Origin: Alphaproteobacteria bacterium
GTDB taxonomy: Bacteria; Pseudomonadota; Alphaproteobacteria; 16-39-46
Direction: 5' to 3'
Assembly (NCBI GenBank): GCA_018401675.1
Contig: JAGYKM010000006.1
Span: 18,792 to 82,791, forward strand
Length of the DNA: 64,000 nucleotides
Part shown: piece after piece, positions 46,409 through 55,237 of the stretch
How the letters are laid out: the number at the start of each line of letters is the position of its first letter
Position numbering within the stretch: position 1 is the stretch's first letter
Made by a program: the position numbers and the translations under genes
Notes under the pieces: model-generated
Seen by the model: only the letters and a program-made list of their open reading frames with translations
Told to the model about the DNA's origin: nothing
Databases searched by the model: none

Positions 46409-48618
46409 GGATTTTTAAACAAAACCTCCAGAGTGGGGTAGAGATCCTTCAGAGCTTCAATGGTATAGAGATCGGTCGAAGGCTCAGGGTTGTTGTAGAC
46501 CGCCAAAGTACGGGCACTATCAGATTGTGTGAAAGAAAATCGAGATAAACAATTCAAGACCCACCCGTTGGGAAGGGCTCTTGCGGAGTGAATCAGTGAG
46601 GTGAGCTTGTGGGTAAGTCGTTTTAAAGATTCAGTAGCGCCTTCTCCGACTGGCGCAGCAACTGTGCTTCCAAACAAGGCTGCCGCTCCTCCAACGGCTA
46701 AAGTGGCGCCTCCGGATGCCACAGTGACTCCTGTATATGCCAACACACCAACTACTGCCACTCCAGCGCCCATGCCTCGAGGAATATAAGTTCCTTCGTC
46801 TGGCAATCTAAAGCTTACCCGGGTGAGATTTGAATTACTGACCAAAGGTGCAAAGGTGTTAAAAGTTTCGCTACTCATATAATTGCCGTCAAATAGAAAA
46901 ATACCCAGTTTACTGTTACTCAGGAGTTGAACGAGGAAGCGATTCAGAACTTGTTGATCGGTTCTTTGTTTGGGGAAGCAATGAGTGATAGCCAAATTTG
47001 TAACGGCACTTCTTTTTAACTCACTCGCAAAAGCGGCAAGTTTTTGAGGCGTCAGCTGATAAAGCCCAACCCCATGAACCTTGAGCGTAGAGAGGTCTGC
47101 AAGGGATAAGGAGGTCGCTATGATATCCAGAAATAAATTTGTGGGAGAGAGAATTTTTCTAACCACCTGGGCATCAATAGTGATGGTGGGTTCGAAAATT
47201 TCTTCTTCTTCAAGAAGAGGGCTTCGCTTAGGATCCGATTGAAATCCTGTTTTTGCCTGGTAAATGGTTATCCAAGGGGGTTGTTTTATTTGAGCTTCTG
47301 CCGACGCGGTAGGATGTCCCTGGGAGGCAGGGGGAGTCTGACCATCCAGAAAATCCACGATTTCAAATTCGTCTCCCAAAACAACATCTAAAGAAAGCCC
47401 TTCTGTCAATTTGACTGGGATCCCACTATCTTCACTTACAATAACCGTAAGAGGCGCTTGTTCAAGAAGATCTGCGGAATGCCACGTTTCAAGCCTTCTG
47501 CTGCGTAAAGTATAGGAGCCATCCTCTTGTATAAAAAGTTGACTGTCTGGTAAGATGTGAGTCAATTTGCGCTTATAGTAACCTAATAAATTACAAGGTT
47601 CCACTTCTGAATGTGGGAGCACAGGGAGGCTGTCCCTGGGGATTACTTTTTCTATTTCAAAAGGAGATGGCATCTTTTCAAAAGTATTCCAGTGGGTCCT
47701 CGATATAATTTCATTCCATGATACATCACACTGAGCATTCCAGAAGATCCATTCCTTGGGATGCCATAGTTGGCTCCACTCTCGAGGAATAATGCCACTA
47801 TAGGTCTCATTACGAACACTAAAAGGATAATGAGGTTCCCTAGCAGTATCTAAGTAGATAATATCCGTAGGTTCCGACAAGGTTACTTCTCCTTCAGCGA
47901 CCCACGTGCTGGCAAGCTCTAATAAACCATGGTGTTCTGGCCCTTTTGTGCAAAACAGATAGGCCGTTAGAGTCATTGCTTTGTTAGAGGGGGCCAAAGG
48001 CTTACTAAGGTGATAGATGAGCCCTTTAGTTTGGTATTGAGGCGTTTCACCGGGCTCATCAGAGTCGGATGTAGACCATTTAAAATCTATTGAAACACGG
48101 GTTTGGGGAGCATTTTGTTTTTCTTGAAAAGTCCCTGAAATAGAAAAAGCTCTTTCAAAAGAAGGTGTTGGATGGGGAGCTGCTAAAGCATCTCTCAAGG
48201 TAGTATGGGTAATCTCCAAATTTCCTGTGGTGCCTTTTAATGAAAAAGGGACGAGTGAAAAGGTTTTCTTTTCGAACAAAAAGTCCTTAAAGGCCTCTAT
48301 GAGAGGTGCTTCTTCAAAGAATAAATAAGGAGTCTCGTGCTCGTTGTCGGAGGGGAGTGTCCAGATGCCAGGTTCTTTGGTGAGTTTTTTATTTTTGACC
48401 GTAATGGCGTCAATACCCATGGTGACCATGGGGTAGGGGTGGTCCTCTAATTTTTCTTTATTGGGTAAGGGTGTGGGAAATAAGGCATGATAATATACAG
48501 TATCTGGCCCCAAAAGGGTGTCTACTTCATGGATTCGCTCTTGGGGGGACGCAAACAAAGAGAGATCGGACATTACCAACAAGGTAAGAGAAGCCAAGGA
48601 AAAGACACTTTTATTCAC
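46405..48618 (-). CDS. Large secreted protein of unknown function with LRR-like C-terminal part
   Basis: A 737-residue protein with a Sec signal peptide (MNKSVFSLASLTLLVMSDLSLFA, cleavage near residue 23). Residues 25-500 look beta-rich and globular with no family recognised, and include an acidic run LLEEEEIFEP near 475. Residues about 500-600 have leucine-rich, RNI-like spacing (SLADLSTLKVHGVGLYQLTP; NSKLGIFLFDGNYMSSETF; NSNLTRVSF). Residues about 607-650 are a Gly/Ala/Val-rich hydrophobic segment (GAGVAVVGVLAYTGVTVASG) that could insert in a membrane as a hairpin. Then comes a charged tail. It could be an exported host-interaction protein (inference). Its stop overlaps that of holB. Confidence 0.7.
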   Translation of the reverse strand: MNKSVFSLASLTLLVMSDLSLFASPQERIHEVDTLLGPDTVYYHALFPTPLPNKEKLEDHPYPMVTMGIDAITVKNKKLTKEPGIWTLPSDNEHETPYLFFEEAPLIEAFKDFLFEKKTFSLVPFSLKGTTGNLEITHTTLRDALAAPHPTPSFERAFSISGTFQEKQNAPQTRVSIDFKWSTSDSDEPGETPQYQTKGLIYHLSKPLAPSNKAMTLTAYLFCTKGPEHHGLLELASTWVAEGEVTLSEPTDIIYLDTAREPHYPFSVRNETYSGIIPREWSQLWHPKEWIFWNAQCDVSWNEIISRTHWNTFEKMPSPFEIEKVIPRDSLPVLPHSEVEPCNLLGYYKRKLTHILPDSQLFIQEDGSYTLRSRRLETWHSADLLEQAPLTVIVSEDSGIPVKLTEGLSLDVVLGDEFEIVDFLDGQTPPASQGHPTASAEAQIKQPPWITIYQAKTGFQSDPKRSPLLEEEEIFEPTITIDAQVVRKILSPTNLFLDIIATSLSLADLSTLKVHGVGLYQLTPQKLAAFASELKRSAVTNLAITHCFPKQRTDQQVLNRFLVQLLSNSKLGIFLFDGNYMSSETFNTFAPLVSNSNLTRVSFRLPDEGTYIPRGMGAGVAVVGVLAYTGVTVASGGATLAVGGAAALFGSTVAAPVGEGATESLKRLTHKLTSLIHSARALPNGWVLNCLSRFSFTQSDSARTLAVYNNPEPSTDLYTIEALKDLYPTLEVLFKNP

Positions 48619-48926
48619 AATACAGATCCTCTTTGATTATGGTTTATTGATTCTGAGCATCAAGGACTTAGGGAAAAGTATATACCTGAGTTTCTAAGGC
48701 TTCAAGAAGTAAAGATGAAGGAAAATGAGAAAGCTCTTAAGGTTGGAAGTCAGAACTAGGATGTCACGGTAAGGATATAGGAAATGGATGGAGTGGCGTC
48801 TATTTTTAGCAAAATCTGGTCATTGCCCTTTGAATTTGGTAAATTCTGCTTAGCCATCAGAGAAAAATTCATATAGTCTGAGAATTCTGGCGCTCTATTA
48901 GAAGAACAGGTAAAGAGATTTTAGAA
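48619..48926. other. Divergent intergenic region before the two-component genes
   Basis: 308 bases between the secreted-protein gene (minus) and the response regulator (plus). It must contain both promoters. No clear -35/-10 pair, direct repeat for a regulator, or small gene was recognised. Confidence 0.4.
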
Positions 48927-49727
48927 GTGGAAAAGGGGACTGGAGTGACTTCAAAAGAATATCCGATGCCGCCCCAAATTGAACCTATTTTAGATCTTTG
49001 GTGGGGTGAAGAAGACGCTGATTGGCCACCCATTCCCCATGTATTGGTGGTTGATGATGATCAACGTCTTCGCGAGTTACTCTCCAAATATTTGTCTGAA
49101 AATGGGGTTATTGTGGCCGTTGCTTCTGGTGCACAAGAGGCGAAAAGTATAATGGAGCGTCTGGTTTTTGATCTCGTGATTCTGGACGTCATGATGCCAG
49201 GTGAATCGGGTTTTGAAGTAGCCAGCTGGATGCGAGAGGGGGCTATTTCGTCTCCTTTACTTTTTTTAAGTGCAAAAGGGGAGGTTTCTGATCGCCTTGA
49301 GGGTTTTAATAGAGGAGGCGATGACTATTTACCCAAACCTTTTGATCCTGCCGAATTGGTAGCTCGAATGAATGCCTTATTGAGGAGGGGGCAAGAACAA
49401 AAGACCCCTAAGGCGCCTTCTAAAAAAAATGCAGACTTGATTCAGTTTGGGAGTCACTCGTTTAATACAAAAACCCTCATTTTATCCAAAAGTAACAAAG
49501 AGGTGCTCTTGACCCATGTGGAGCGCCATATACTTAAAGAACTTTTAATGGCTCCCCATGAGCCCTTATCTCGTGACTCTTTGGCTGAAAAAGTTTCTGA
49601 AGGGGCAAGCGCTCGGTCGATAGATGTGCAAATTGTTAGGCTAAGGCGAAAAATTGAGGAGAATAGGAAGCATCCACGGTATTTACAAACCTCTCGGAAC
49701 AAAGGATATATGTTTATCCCCGATTAG
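48927..49727 (+). CDS. OmpR-family response regulator
   Basis: A 266-residue regulator. The receiver domain begins HVLVVDDDQRLRELLSKYL, with the phospho-acceptor Asp in LVILDVMMPGESGFE, the conserved Thr/Ser-type position in LLFLSAKGE and the Lys in YLPKPFDP. The C-terminal winged helix ends RSIDVQIVRLRRKIEENRKHPRYLQTSRNKGYMF, in the usual Trans_reg_C pattern. About 35 residues before the receiver, Trp-rich (LWWGEEDADWPP), are an unusual extension; the start is a GTG, with an ATG 13 codons later as alternative. A histidine kinase follows after about 95 bases, so the pair is probably a two-component system. Confidence 0.92.
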   Translation: MEKGTGVTSKEYPMPPQIEPILDLWWGEEDADWPPIPHVLVVDDDQRLRELLSKYLSENGVIVAVASGAQEAKSIMERLVFDLVILDVMMPGESGFEVASWMREGAISSPLLFLSAKGEVSDRLEGFNRGGDDYLPKPFDPAELVARMNALLRRGQEQKTPKAPSKKNADLIQFGSHSFNTKTLILSKSNKEVLLTHVERHILKELLMAPHEPLSRDSLAEKVSEGASARSIDVQIVRLRRKIEENRKHPRYLQTSRNKGYMFIPD

Positions 49728-49823
49728 GTTAGGCCGAGGATGTGGCTAGTTTCGAAGGGGCCGACCATAAAATGGGGTGCCAGAGTTTTTTTGGGAAAGC
49801 GTATAGATTAAGAGGATGATTAC

Positions 49824-51170
49824 ATGAAACTAGCCGTGAGAAAGCTATTTGCATTACGTACCTATATGCCCCGTTCGCTTTATGGACGGACTTTTGTAAT
49901 TATCGGAGCTCCTCTTTTATGTCTTCAGTTGGTCATGTCCTACTTTTTTCTAGATAGGCATGTAGATTCGGTGACTAAGCTTTTGGCCCAAGCCATTACC
50001 TCTGAAATATCTGTGGCTTCAGACATTTATGAAATGGAGCCTCACGAGGCCAGTCTTTTATCTGCGCCTAACAAGCGCTTACTTTCAGAGCTCAATATTA
50101 ATTTACAATTTTTGCCAGAATTAACTCTTAATGAGTTAGATTCAGCGAAAGAAAGACTCAAACATCCTTTTGTAGATGAAATCCTCAAAGAGTCTTTAGA
50201 GGCGACTTTGGACCGTCCTTTCTTGTTCTGGACAGATAAGGACCGCATCTATGTGGCCGTTCAGCTTCCTAAAGGTATTTTGAATGTATCGTTGCCTCAT
50301 AAACGGCTTTTAAGTAAAACTACCTCTTTGGTTCTGTTTGGGACTTTTGGAGCGTCGGCTCTGTTCCTTATCATCGCTTTAGCTTTTATGAGAAATCAAG
50401 TGCGTCCTATTCAAAAGTTAGCAGAAGTTTCTGAAAAATTTGGAAAGGGACAGGACGTTTTGTTTCGACCCCAGGGGTCTCTAGAAGTCAGAAAAGCTGC
50501 CCATGCTTTTATAAAAATGAAGGACCGTATTCAAAGACATATGAGTCAACGTCGAGATTTTCTAGCCAGTATTTCTCATGACTTAAGAACACCATTAACG
50601 CGAATGAAATTAGAGTTAGCCTTAATGGACCCCACCGAAGGGCGAAAGAATCTTGAACATGATATTTGTGAGATGGAAGAAATGATCCGAGAATATCTTG
50701 CTTTTGTCCAAGGTGATAACGGAGAAGAGTCAGTACTAGGTGATGTGGTTGAGGTGGTGGCCCAATGTATTGACAATGAACAAAGGAGAGGTGGGAATAT
50801 TTCCTTTGGGTCTGGAAAACCTCCTGATCCCATTAAGTTTTTTTTCAAAACCAGAGGGCTGCAGCGCTGTATAGCCAATATTTTGTCGAATGCTGGAAGG
50901 TATGCGCCTAGGGCCATTGTCAGCATTGAAAAGTCCAGCGCCCAAATAATCATTCACTGTGATGATAACGGGGCTGGAATTAGTGAACAAGAAAGAGAAG
51001 ATGTATTTAAGCCCTTCTATAGAGTTGAGGCCTCACGAAATCAAGTCACAGGAGGGATAGGCTTAGGTCTTTCAATTGCCAGAGATATCGCCAGAGCCCA
51101 CGGAGGCGAAATCTTTTTAAGAGACAGTAAGCTAGGCGGACTAAGGGTTTCAATTCTTCTGCCCATATAG
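49824..51170 (+). CDS. EnvZ-like sensor histidine kinase
   Basis: A 448-residue membrane kinase. Two membrane segments (about residues 25-45 and 170-192) flank a sensor region of some 125 residues. A HAMP domain follows (RPIQKLAEVSEKFGKGQDV), then the HisKA H-box ASISHDLRTPLTRMKLELAL with the phospho-His, and the HATPase_c domain with N box NILSNAGRYAP, G1 DDNGAGI, F box FKPFYRVEASRN and G2 GGIGLGLSIARDIARAHGG. All catalytic boxes are complete. It pairs with the OmpR-type regulator upstream. A degraded copy of its last 30 codons occurs at 53310-53396. Confidence 0.93.
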   Translation: MKLAVRKLFALRTYMPRSLYGRTFVIIGAPLLCLQLVMSYFFLDRHVDSVTKLLAQAITSEISVASDIYEMEPHEASLLSAPNKRLLSELNINLQFLPELTLNELDSAKERLKHPFVDEILKESLEATLDRPFLFWTDKDRIYVAVQLPKGILNVSLPHKRLLSKTTSLVLFGTFGASALFLIIALAFMRNQVRPIQKLAEVSEKFGKGQDVLFRPQGSLEVRKAAHAFIKMKDRIQRHMSQRRDFLASISHDLRTPLTRMKLELALMDPTEGRKNLEHDICEMEEMIREYLAFVQGDNGEESVLGDVVEVVAQCIDNEQRRGGNISFGSGKPPDPIKFFFKTRGLQRCIANILSNAGRYAPRAIVSIEKSSAQIIIHCDDNGAGISEQEREDVFKPFYRVEASRNQVTGGIGLGLSIARDIARAHGGEIFLRDSKLGGLRVSILLPI

Positions 51171-51258
51171 AAAAGGTGCTGGGACTCAAACCCATTGAAA
51201 GAAGTGAGCCTCATTGACTTCTTTGTAAGGCTATGGGGTACAAAAAAATAAATGACGG

Positions 51259-51318
51259 CCAAAGCACACTCAACAAAGTTCACGTCAAGTGAACTTTGTT
51301 GAGTGGTATGAGCTTTGG
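51259..51318. repeat. Long perfect hairpin, copy 1 of a duplicated element
   Basis: CACTCAACAAAGTTCAC (51267-51283) and its exact reverse complement (51289-51305) enclose a 5-base loop. An outer 7-bp stem CCAAAGC/GCTTTGG (51259-51265, 51312-51318) extends it. It lies between the kinase stop and the 3' end of a minus-strand secreted-protein gene. A diverged copy with the same outer stem is at 53481-53538. It may be a bidirectional terminator; T7 lies past the base on the minus-strand side. Confidence 0.88.
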
Positions 51319-51422
51319 AGTTTAATTTCTCACCAGCCTTGTGGAAAAGAGGTGGTGTTGCAGAATTGATCACCTGTTCATATTGCGGGGCTCTTATCTA
51401 GTATCATGGCATTCCCAACATG

Positions 51423-52128
51423 TCAGCCAATCTTAGGGCTGTAAGTCGTAGAGTGGCCTGTAACCCGGGAGGATTTATCAGTGCCGTCTTGATTACCAGT
51501 GAAGGTGTCTACGCCTGTGCTGAAAGAAAAGTGGCCTTCATAATCAAGTAGTTGCACATTGAGATCTTCAGTGGCGAGTGTTGTCGTTTTTTTGTCTCCG
51601 GTTTTAAAGAATAGGTTCACATACTTCTGAAATTCGGGGTAGAGTTTCACTAATTCTTGTGCAGTTATCACCTGTGATCCACCTGTTTTTGTCCGTCCCC
51701 CTGCATTGGCTAATTGAGTCTTTATTTTAGGATTATGAGTCTTTACTCTAAATTCTTTAATTTTTCTGCCTGTTTCGCGTACAACTTTCATGGCAGCCTT
51801 GACTGTATCCCTCAAAGCATCATTTTTGTCTGCCACTTTGACGACTCCGGTGTTCTCCGTCTTTTATGTGTGGCTTTACTACCGTGCCGTCAGAAAGCTT
51901 TGCGACCTTAATTTTTCCCTTCCGGATGTCGTCTATTTTGATGAGATCTTTCTTCGCCAAATCATACTGTTTTTTATCATCACGGGTAGCCGCTTTTTTC
52001 TCTTCTTTTTTTTGTGCTTTGCGTCTAATTTCTACTTTAAGCTTTTTAACAGCATTTTCTTTGGCTATTGTAGGGGCCGTTAGCCGCACAAGCGATAAGA
52101 ACAATTTAAGAAATCATTGATTTTTCAT
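51423..52128 (-). pseudogene. Small secreted protein A, interrupted by stop and frameshift
   Basis: From the ATG at 52128, 6 bases after AGGAG, the frame reads MKNQ, a TGA, then FLKLFLSLVRLTAPTIAKEN, which looks like a signal peptide. It continues as a Lys-rich helical region (KKLKVEIRRKAQKKEEKKAA) and IRKGKIKVAKLSDGTVVKPH, then loses frame near 51835. The next frame carries GVVKVADKNDALRDTVKAAM through NVQLLDYEGHFSFSTGVDTF to 51423. The C-terminal part is related to secreted protein B at 53584-54030. One stop and one indel separate it from a protein of about 234 residues. Function unknown. Confidence 0.6.
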
Positions 52129-52672
52129 TTAAATCTCCTGATTTTGTTATGGGTGTATTAAGGAATTGTACCACAGTATTACATTCCGAATAAATAATTA
52201 GAGTTCTCGGGTGCAAAATCGTTGGTTGAGTACTGTTTTAACGGTACTATACCGATCAGTCCTTTATGCACCACGTCCGAGTGTACATTCTGGGGTGCCT
52301 TATAGGATCTACTGTGAAAAAGTTATCGTCATAAAATAGAGCGGAGCCGAAAAGATCCTGCATGAGCGCCATATTCCCAGAGCAGTATTTTGTCGAGTTT
52401 GCAATAGATGCAGTCAGTTGCCGCACCTATGGTTAGGGTTTCACCTCAGTTTAGAGCGTATCAATCCTCGAAAAGCTGGCCTGGCTGGAAATCATCCCTT
52501 AGGATATATGATCCTTCCCAGTTTCTCCAGGTAGAGGCCTCCTCTATCCTACCAACGCCCACATGTTTTGATTTCTATATTGACGGGATAGGGTTTTCCA
52601 ACTAACATTCCTATAACTCATTTGCTTATAAAATATAGTTAAGAACTAAACAAAGTCAAAGGAGAGCCAGTC
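52129..52672. other. Gap between secreted protein A and the Cys-rich protein gene
   Basis: About 540 bases. Short frames on both strands look partly protein-like (minus strand near 52400-52600) but no family could be read, and a decayed gene is possible. Nothing else was recognised. AAAGGAGAG before 52673 is the ribosome-binding site of the next gene. Confidence 0.35.
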
Positions 52673-52933
52673 ATGAAGAAAAAAATCAGTATAAGTTTAT
52701 TAGCCTTGTCGTGGTTAGCTATGTCTGGGAGCATGGAATCTCCAGTTCTGGCAGGTCGTAAAAGCGACGGCGTGAAGTGTGGTTGTCTGAACACCGATCT
52801 AGACAAGTGCAAAATGAAAAACTGCCCCAATTACGGTCGCAAGGTGGACGCCAAAGATCCAGAGACTGCGGAGTCCAAAAAAGGATGCTGTGGCAAGTGC
52901 ACAGACTGCCCCTTTTTGAAGCAAGTAAAATGA
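52673..52933 (+). CDS. Small secreted cysteine-rich protein
   Basis: An 86-residue protein with a signal peptide (MKKKISISLLALSWLAMSGS, cleavage probably after VLA at about residue 27). The mature 59 residues contain eight Cys in two clusters: VKCGCLNTDLDKCKMKNC and GCCGKCTDCPF. Lys and Asp fill the rest. The CxC, CC and CxxC spacing recalls metal-binding or small disulphide-rich exported proteins; no family is recognised. The ribosome-binding site AAAGGAGAG is strong. It sits between the two copies of a segmental duplication. Confidence 0.72.
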   Translation: MKKKISISLLALSWLAMSGSMESPVLAGRKSDGVKCGCLNTDLDKCKMKNCPNYGRKVDAKDPETAESKKGCCGKCTDCPFLKQVK

Positions 52934-53309
52934 ACTTGGTGCCGGTAAGGCCTGAGTTTCGTCCTGAGTGAATGAATATGTCCTGAGGCGAAGGAATGTT
53001 CAAAGGAGGAGGTTGAATTCACATTTTCCTGTGAGTTCGCCTACTCTCTTGGGGGAGACTTATTTCATACATCAGGATAAAAGAAAGCCTTCGCCCGTTA
53101 TCTAAAGGCGAATATGTTTTTTGAAAAAGATGAGTGGTGAGATTTCTTTCCTTTTTGAGCGTTATGCAAAACACTATGAGATACTTGTCAAGGGTTAGGT
53201 AGCCTGCGGCTAGAACCCATTTTCATTCTTTATTGGTTTCCTCATAAGGTCTCTTTTGCGCCCTGTGTCTTTATGCCTTTCGAGGAACCTCATAATCTAG
53301 CTATAGCAG
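52934..53309. other. Gap after the Cys-rich protein gene
   Basis: About 375 bases without a gene. A weak terminator-like hairpin, TTCGCC at 53090-53095 with GGCGAA at 53107-53112 and a T6 run soon after, may end the Cys-rich protein transcript. Confidence 0.4.
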
Positions 53310-53396
53310 CAGTATGGCCCAAGTGCTCGGAGGTAAAATCGTCTTAAGAGACAGTAGGATAGGGTGGGAGAACGGTTTTAATTCTTATTCCCATAC
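53310..53396 (+). pseudogene. Degraded copy of the histidine kinase C-terminus
   Basis: The DNA reads GGAGGTAAAATCGTCTTAAG then AGACAGTA..., closely matching the end of the kinase gene at 51101-51170 (GGAGGCGAAATCTTTTTAAG then AGACAGTA), and ends TTTTAATTCTTATTCCCATAC against TTTCAATTCTTCTGCCCATAT (compared in parts). Stops and indels prevent translation. It is placed before hairpin copy 2 exactly as the real kinase end is placed before copy 1. Confidence 0.75.
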
Positions 53397-53480
53397 AAAG
53401 TATCTCAGTGAGAAATATCTCTAGACATAAGGATATCTTGCCTCTTTACAATGGCTATGAGGTACACAAACAAGCAGAAG

Positions 53481-53538
53481 CCAAAGCTCACTGACTAAAT
53501 TTACTTTAAGCAAATTTAGTCAGTGCTACGCGCTTAGG
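53481..53538. repeat. Long hairpin, copy 2 of the duplicated element
   Basis: CACTGACTAAATTT (53489-53502) and its exact reverse complement (53512-53525) form a 14-bp stem. The outer stem CCAAAGC (53481-53487) against GCTTAGG (53532-53538) is shared with copy 1. The inner stem sequence differs from copy 1 on both arms yet pairs perfectly, so changes have been compensated. Confidence 0.88.
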
Positions 53539-53583
53539 ATTTTAAACTACCTTCTTTATCCACAGAAGGGACTTTTTAGATCT

Positions 53584-54030
53584 CTATTCATTGACATTGG
53601 GATTAGTTTGTCCGTTGAAGGCTCCAGCGTTCCCAAAGGAGTTTGTTGTCTTGCGCGTATAATTGCTTGACTGAGAAGTTGTGTTATCGGAGGTTGTACT
53701 TCCGTCTTTATCTTGGACAAAGGTTGAATCGTCTATAGACCAATAGTACTTACCTTTAAGATAGATAACTTGCAAATCGAGGTTTAACAGGACGTTTTGA
53801 TCAGGGTGAGCCTTGTTATCAGCTTTGAAATCTTCTATCTGTTTCCAGGCCTTGCTCATAATTCTTTTAAATTCATCATGAGTTAGCTCATAAGAGCCTC
53901 TGGAAAGGTGCTTAGAAGAAGCAGAAGAGTGCTTATGGTTGTCTGGGCATTTGGCTTTTTCAGCCAGTACGGGGGTGGCTAAGCCAGCTAAAGCGACAAG
54001 AACGCTCAGAGAAAGAATTGATTTCTTCAT
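53584..54030 (-). CDS. Small secreted protein B
   Basis: A 148-residue protein with a signal peptide (MKKSILSLSVLVALAGLATP, cleavage after VLA at residue 23). The mature part starts with a His/Ser/Lys stretch (CPDNHKHSSASSKH), followed by a predicted helical region (LTHDEFKRIMSKAWKQIEDF), a short beta segment (NLDLQVIYLKGKYYWSID) and a Ser/Thr/Asn-rich tail (TTSDNTTSQSSNYTRKTTNS). The beta segment and tail align with protein A (DLNVQLLDYEGHFSFSTG...), so the two are paralogues. AGGGAGTTT precedes the ATG. Function unknown; export is supported by the signal peptide only. Confidence 0.78.
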   Translation of the reverse strand: MKKSILSLSVLVALAGLATPVLAEKAKCPDNHKHSSASSKHLSRGSYELTHDEFKRIMSKAWKQIEDFKADNKAHPDQNVLLNLDLQVIYLKGKYYWSIDDSTFVQDKDGSTTSDNTTSQSSNYTRKTTNSFGNAGAFNGQTNPNVNE

Positions 54031-54675
54031 TTGTTAAACTCCCTATAAAGTTGTTTGTTCATTTGTGTTAGTATGCCTAAAATACAAAAAAATCTATCTT
54101 TATATTAACTAAAAGTATATTATTACTTAAAATAGACAGCTTATAGTCTATCTTCTGCTGATATGAGGGCCAGCACTCTGCCACCGAAGCTATTCGTTTT
54201 CTTGCTCTCATTTTGTGTGGAAGTGGATATACGGTAAGTCCCATTTCATTATCTTTATTCGACAACCATCAGAAGCATGAGAAGCAACAAGAAAGAAGAA
54301 AAAGGAAAAGATAAAGAACGGCGAGGAAATATGTTTCTCGAGAGCGCGTTAATTTTTGATGATGCAAGAAAATTTTCTAAATAAGTCCTTAAGAATAAGA
54401 AAATTATAGATGGGTCCATCAAAAAATGAACTTTCTATGAGGAAAAATTCTCAAATTGTGAAAGGGTTTTTGAGTGCTTTTGACCCTATTGTAGGGATAG
54501 TCTCTTTGTGTTAGGTTTTGGTTGGTTTCGAGGTTATTGGTTATCCCTAAGATCTTGGCCGGAAAACGGTAGGGTAGGCGAGAGTTGGTAAATGATCAAT
54601 GCCAGGCTTAAAAGGGAGGGGTGATCGGATCTTTTAGGGAAACCAGTGCAGTTTTCACTGATAACTAGGATATTT
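54031..54675. other. Gap before ssb
   Basis: About 645 bases. It holds the promoter region of secreted protein B (minus) and the leader of ssb (plus). A purine-rich stretch lies at 54275-54330. No complete frame, RNA gene or repeat was recognised; the last 200 bases may carry the same indel noise as ssb and gyrA. Confidence 0.4.
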
Positions 54676-55146
54676 ATGATGGCTGGTAGCATTAACAAGT
54701 GATACTCATTGGTAATTTGGGCGCGATCCAGAAGTGAGGATGGCTCAAGATGGCATGAATGGTTCAGCTGTCTGTGGCTACTGAAGCGCGAGTCGTGGAA
54801 GATAAATCGTCAGGTGAGAGAAAAGAAAAGACCGAGAATAGCACCGAGGTGGTGATTTTAATGACGTATCGCGGATGTGGCAGAACGCTACTGAGAAAAA
54901 AGGATCTAAGTTTATTTGGAAGGTGCTACAGAAACCCGTAAATGGATGGATCAAAATACGAACACTTTGAGAAGTATACCACAGAGGTGGTTATCTCCGG
55001 TTTAGAGGCGAATTGACCCTTCTGGACGGTCGTTCCTCCGGGAAGGCGCTTCACGAGGATTTGAGGAATGCCTAGCAGCAGCTCGAAGGACAAAGTCAAC
55101 TGGCTCCTTGAAGGACGATTTCGATGATGAGAAATTCCTTTTTTAA
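54676..55146 (+). pseudogene. ssb: Single-stranded DNA-binding protein, multiple indels
   Basis: SSB can be read only by changing frame repeatedly. From the ATGs at 54676/54679 the order is MAGSIN, KVILIGNLGRDPEVR (one A and one C missing), then ATEAR, SSGERKEKTEW-like sequence, EVVI, a weak middle, FRGELTLLDGRSS, and finally DFDDE close to the TAA at 55144-55146, the acidic tail that family members end with as DDxIPF. Expected length about 155 residues fits. The ssb-gyrA order is common in alphaproteobacteria. An essential gene in this state suggests unresolved sequence or another copy elsewhere. Confidence 0.82.
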
Positions 55147-55237
55147 TATATTTTGGGGTTCGTTAGGAAGAATATCTCCTTAACGAGGAAACTCATCTTC
55201 TAATCCATACCTTCTTACTTCTGCAAGGATATAGCGC

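Noticed and set aside
52104..52128. TGA read as tryptophan (alternative genetic code)
   Set aside because: In secreted protein A a TGA interrupts the signal peptide, but long genes throughout the window use TGG for Trp and end at TGA, so the code is standard.
54759..54941. 60-residue plus-strand gene
   Set aside because: It is one frame of the indel-ridden ssb, not a separate gene.
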